Assembly: GCA_005883175.1 (NCBI GenBank)
Contig: VAYV01000013.1
Coordinates: 1-6,700, forward strand
DNA: 6,700 nt
Reading direction: 5' to 3'
Origin: Actinomycetota bacterium
Lineage (GTDB): Bacteria > Actinomycetota > AC-67
In this document: piece by piece, positions 5,794 to 6,700 of the stretch
How positions within the stretch are numbered: the first letter of the stretch is position 1
How the letters are laid out: the number at the start of each line of letters is the position of its first letter
Made by a program: the position numbers and the translations under genes
The notes under the pieces: model-generated
Seen by the model: the letters and a program-made list of their open reading frames with translations, nothing else
What the model was told of the DNA's origin: nothing
The model's database searches: none

Positions 5794-6088
5794 AGGAGTA
5801 GCCAGGACGCCTGAACTGACAGCAGACGACTTGTTTCCGGTGGTGAGCGGCTACCGCCTGCCCGCTGCCATCCGTGCGATGGCAGACCGAGGGGTTCGCG
5901 GTGCGGTCGCCGACGCCGCGAAGGCGGCGGAACAATCGGCGGCGCTCGAGGTCGGCGACGTAGGCCATCTGCCGTCGACCGATCAACAGGAGGCGGGGTC
6001 ACGTGCTTCACAATGCTCTGCGATTCTCAACCAAAGAAGTTGCGGGTCGGCGATCAGTTCCCCTCTCGCGGGCGTCTACCGATCATGA
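5777..6088 (+). pseudogene. Remnant of an O-methyltransferase N-terminal (dimerisation) domain
   Basis: The frame opens at GTG 5777, 11 nt after the hydrolase stop, behind a good GAGGG ribosome binding site (5764-5768), and runs to TGA at 6086-6088. Residues about 12-40, including LTADDLFPVVSGYRLPAAIR and MADRGV, resemble the helical dimerisation domain that begins many small-molecule O-methyltransferases (the 'GYxxxxAixaxaxLGi' pattern, recalled rather than searched). After about residue 50 the likeness fades and the tail is unlike any methyltransferase; no SAM-binding GxGxG motif occurs in this frame or in the neighbouring frames. The simplest reading is a gene truncated after its first helices, once coupled to the hydrolase. 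Alternatives are a short unrelated protein or a chance open frame. The frame overlaps the next gene start at 6085. Confidence 0.42.
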
Positions 6089-6470
6089 ACGCTGAACTTC
6101 AAAGCCTCGGGCGCAGGCTCGTCGGCCGGTGGACGACCGAAGCGACCCACCCGGCGCTCCCCGGCACGGTCCTCTCCGGGTCAAGTCAGGTCGAGTGGCT
6201 CGAGGGCGAGCGTTTCCTGATCCATCGGATCCAATACCACCACCCCGATATCCCCGCTTCGAGTTGACCCTAGCCGACAACGGGTGGGCGATCGCGATGA
6301 GCCGGCACTCGGACGCGGGCTCATTCGCATCGAGCGATACGCCCTTCTCGCAGCGCATGACCTACATCTTCGAGGATGCGGATCAGACGATGTCGGGAAA
6401 GGGGCAGTTGTCCTACGACGACGCGAACTGGGACGACGACCTCGAGATCACGTATCGCCGAGCCTTGTGA
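6085..6470 (+). pseudogene. Broken gene for a small DUF1579/lipocalin-like beta-barrel protein
   Basis: Two reading frames together give the two ends of one protein family. Frame one (ATG 6085 to TGA 6265-6267) encodes 60 residues, LGRRLVGRWTTEATHPALPG (8-27) then VEWLEGERFLIHR (36-48): the start of a small barrel with the usual 'G-x-W' first strand and 'W-L-x-G-x-F-L' strand. Frame two picks up at about 6249 and encodes YPRFELTLADNGWA, FSQRMTYIF and NWDDDLEITYRR, ending at TGA 6468-6470: the C-terminal strands of the same family. From memory of relatives, a middle block of roughly 30-50 residues, including the 'MHYFDSRG' strand, is missing. A deletion of non-multiple-of-three length near 6245-6265 explains both the frame change and the missing block. 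No good ribosome binding site precedes ATG 6085. Biochemical role of the family is not established; some relatives bind small hydrophobic ligands or heme. A sequencing error alone would not remove the middle. Confidence 0.72.
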
Positions 6471-6700
6471 GCGGCGCCGGCCTAACCCCCATAACTCCGG
6501 AGGTCGCTGGCTACCAGTTTCGTTTAGGCGATGGTGAACGGCTCCGGACCTCGCGTACCTGACTTCAGAGCGCATCGGCGGTCAGACTGCTTCAGTCAGC
6601 CCAGCGCGTCAAAGGTTCCTCGGCGGTGCGGATGAGCTCGGGAAGTCCATGGCCGAGCTGGGAAGGTCGCGGCAGGTCGCGGCGTGTGAACAGTTTTGGC
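6471..6700. other. Right-edge region without an assignable gene
   Basis: About 230 bp. Two frames remain open to the edge: on the plus strand one rich in GC third positions contains FLGGADELGKSMAELGRSRQ (from about 6614, with an ATG at 6650), and on the minus strand one contains PELIRTAEEPLTRWAD and stops near 6590. Either might be the end of a real gene lying mostly outside; I recognise neither. A tandem 10-bp repeat, AGGTCGCGGC, occupies 6664-6683. No tRNA fold or terminator is evident. Confidence 0.35.

Noticed and set aside
6471..6560. tRNA-like look of the GC-rich stretch after the beta-barrel pseudogene
   Set aside because: No T-loop consensus and no acceptor-stem pairing could be found.

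Overview
The window looks like a chromosomal stretch from a GC-rich bacterium. The gene content (L,D-transpeptidase, a long FtsX-type permease with an N-terminal Ala/Arg-rich leader, soil-actinobacterial style alpha/beta hydrolase and small beta-barrel proteins), the GC-rich third codon positions and the GTG starts suggest an actinobacterium, probably an uncultured soil lineage. That placement is inference; no rRNA or marker gene is present to fix it.

Layout. The left two thirds (1-4490) read leftward on the minus strand: a large ABC-transporter permease of the FtsX/MacB type (2088-4490), a 371-bp gap with no convincing gene, then three close genes: an L,D-transpeptidase (1141-1716), a DJ-1/PfpI-family protein (297-1082) and the first 58 codons of methionine sulfoxide reductase A, cut by the left edge (1-174). 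After a 480-bp divergent intergenic region (4491-4970) the right part reads rightward: an intact alpha/beta hydrolase (4971-5765), a likely remnant of a methyltransferase N-terminus (5777 to about 5930), a small beta-barrel protein gene (6085-6470) that is broken by an internal deletion plus frameshift, and about 230 bp at the right edge with no assignable gene.

How the genes relate. MsrA and DJ-1/PfpI proteins both deal with damaged or stressed proteins, and the L,D-transpeptidase remodels peptidoglycan, so the left cluster is compatible with a stress and envelope-maintenance group, but shared transcription is only inferred from spacing. The permease has no ATPase partner in the window. The right-hand strand shows an intact hydrolase followed by decaying genes.

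Non-coding structure is the most unusual part: a perfect 14-bp inverted repeat covers the permease start codon and is followed by a second 11-bp GC-alternating inverted repeat in the first codons; two adjacent 10-bp palindromes and a tandem 9-bp repeat precede the hydrolase; and an exact 15-bp repeat lies just after two minus-strand stop codons. I see no CRISPR array, insertion sequence, tRNA or rRNA, and nothing that I can defend as a new multi-gene system.
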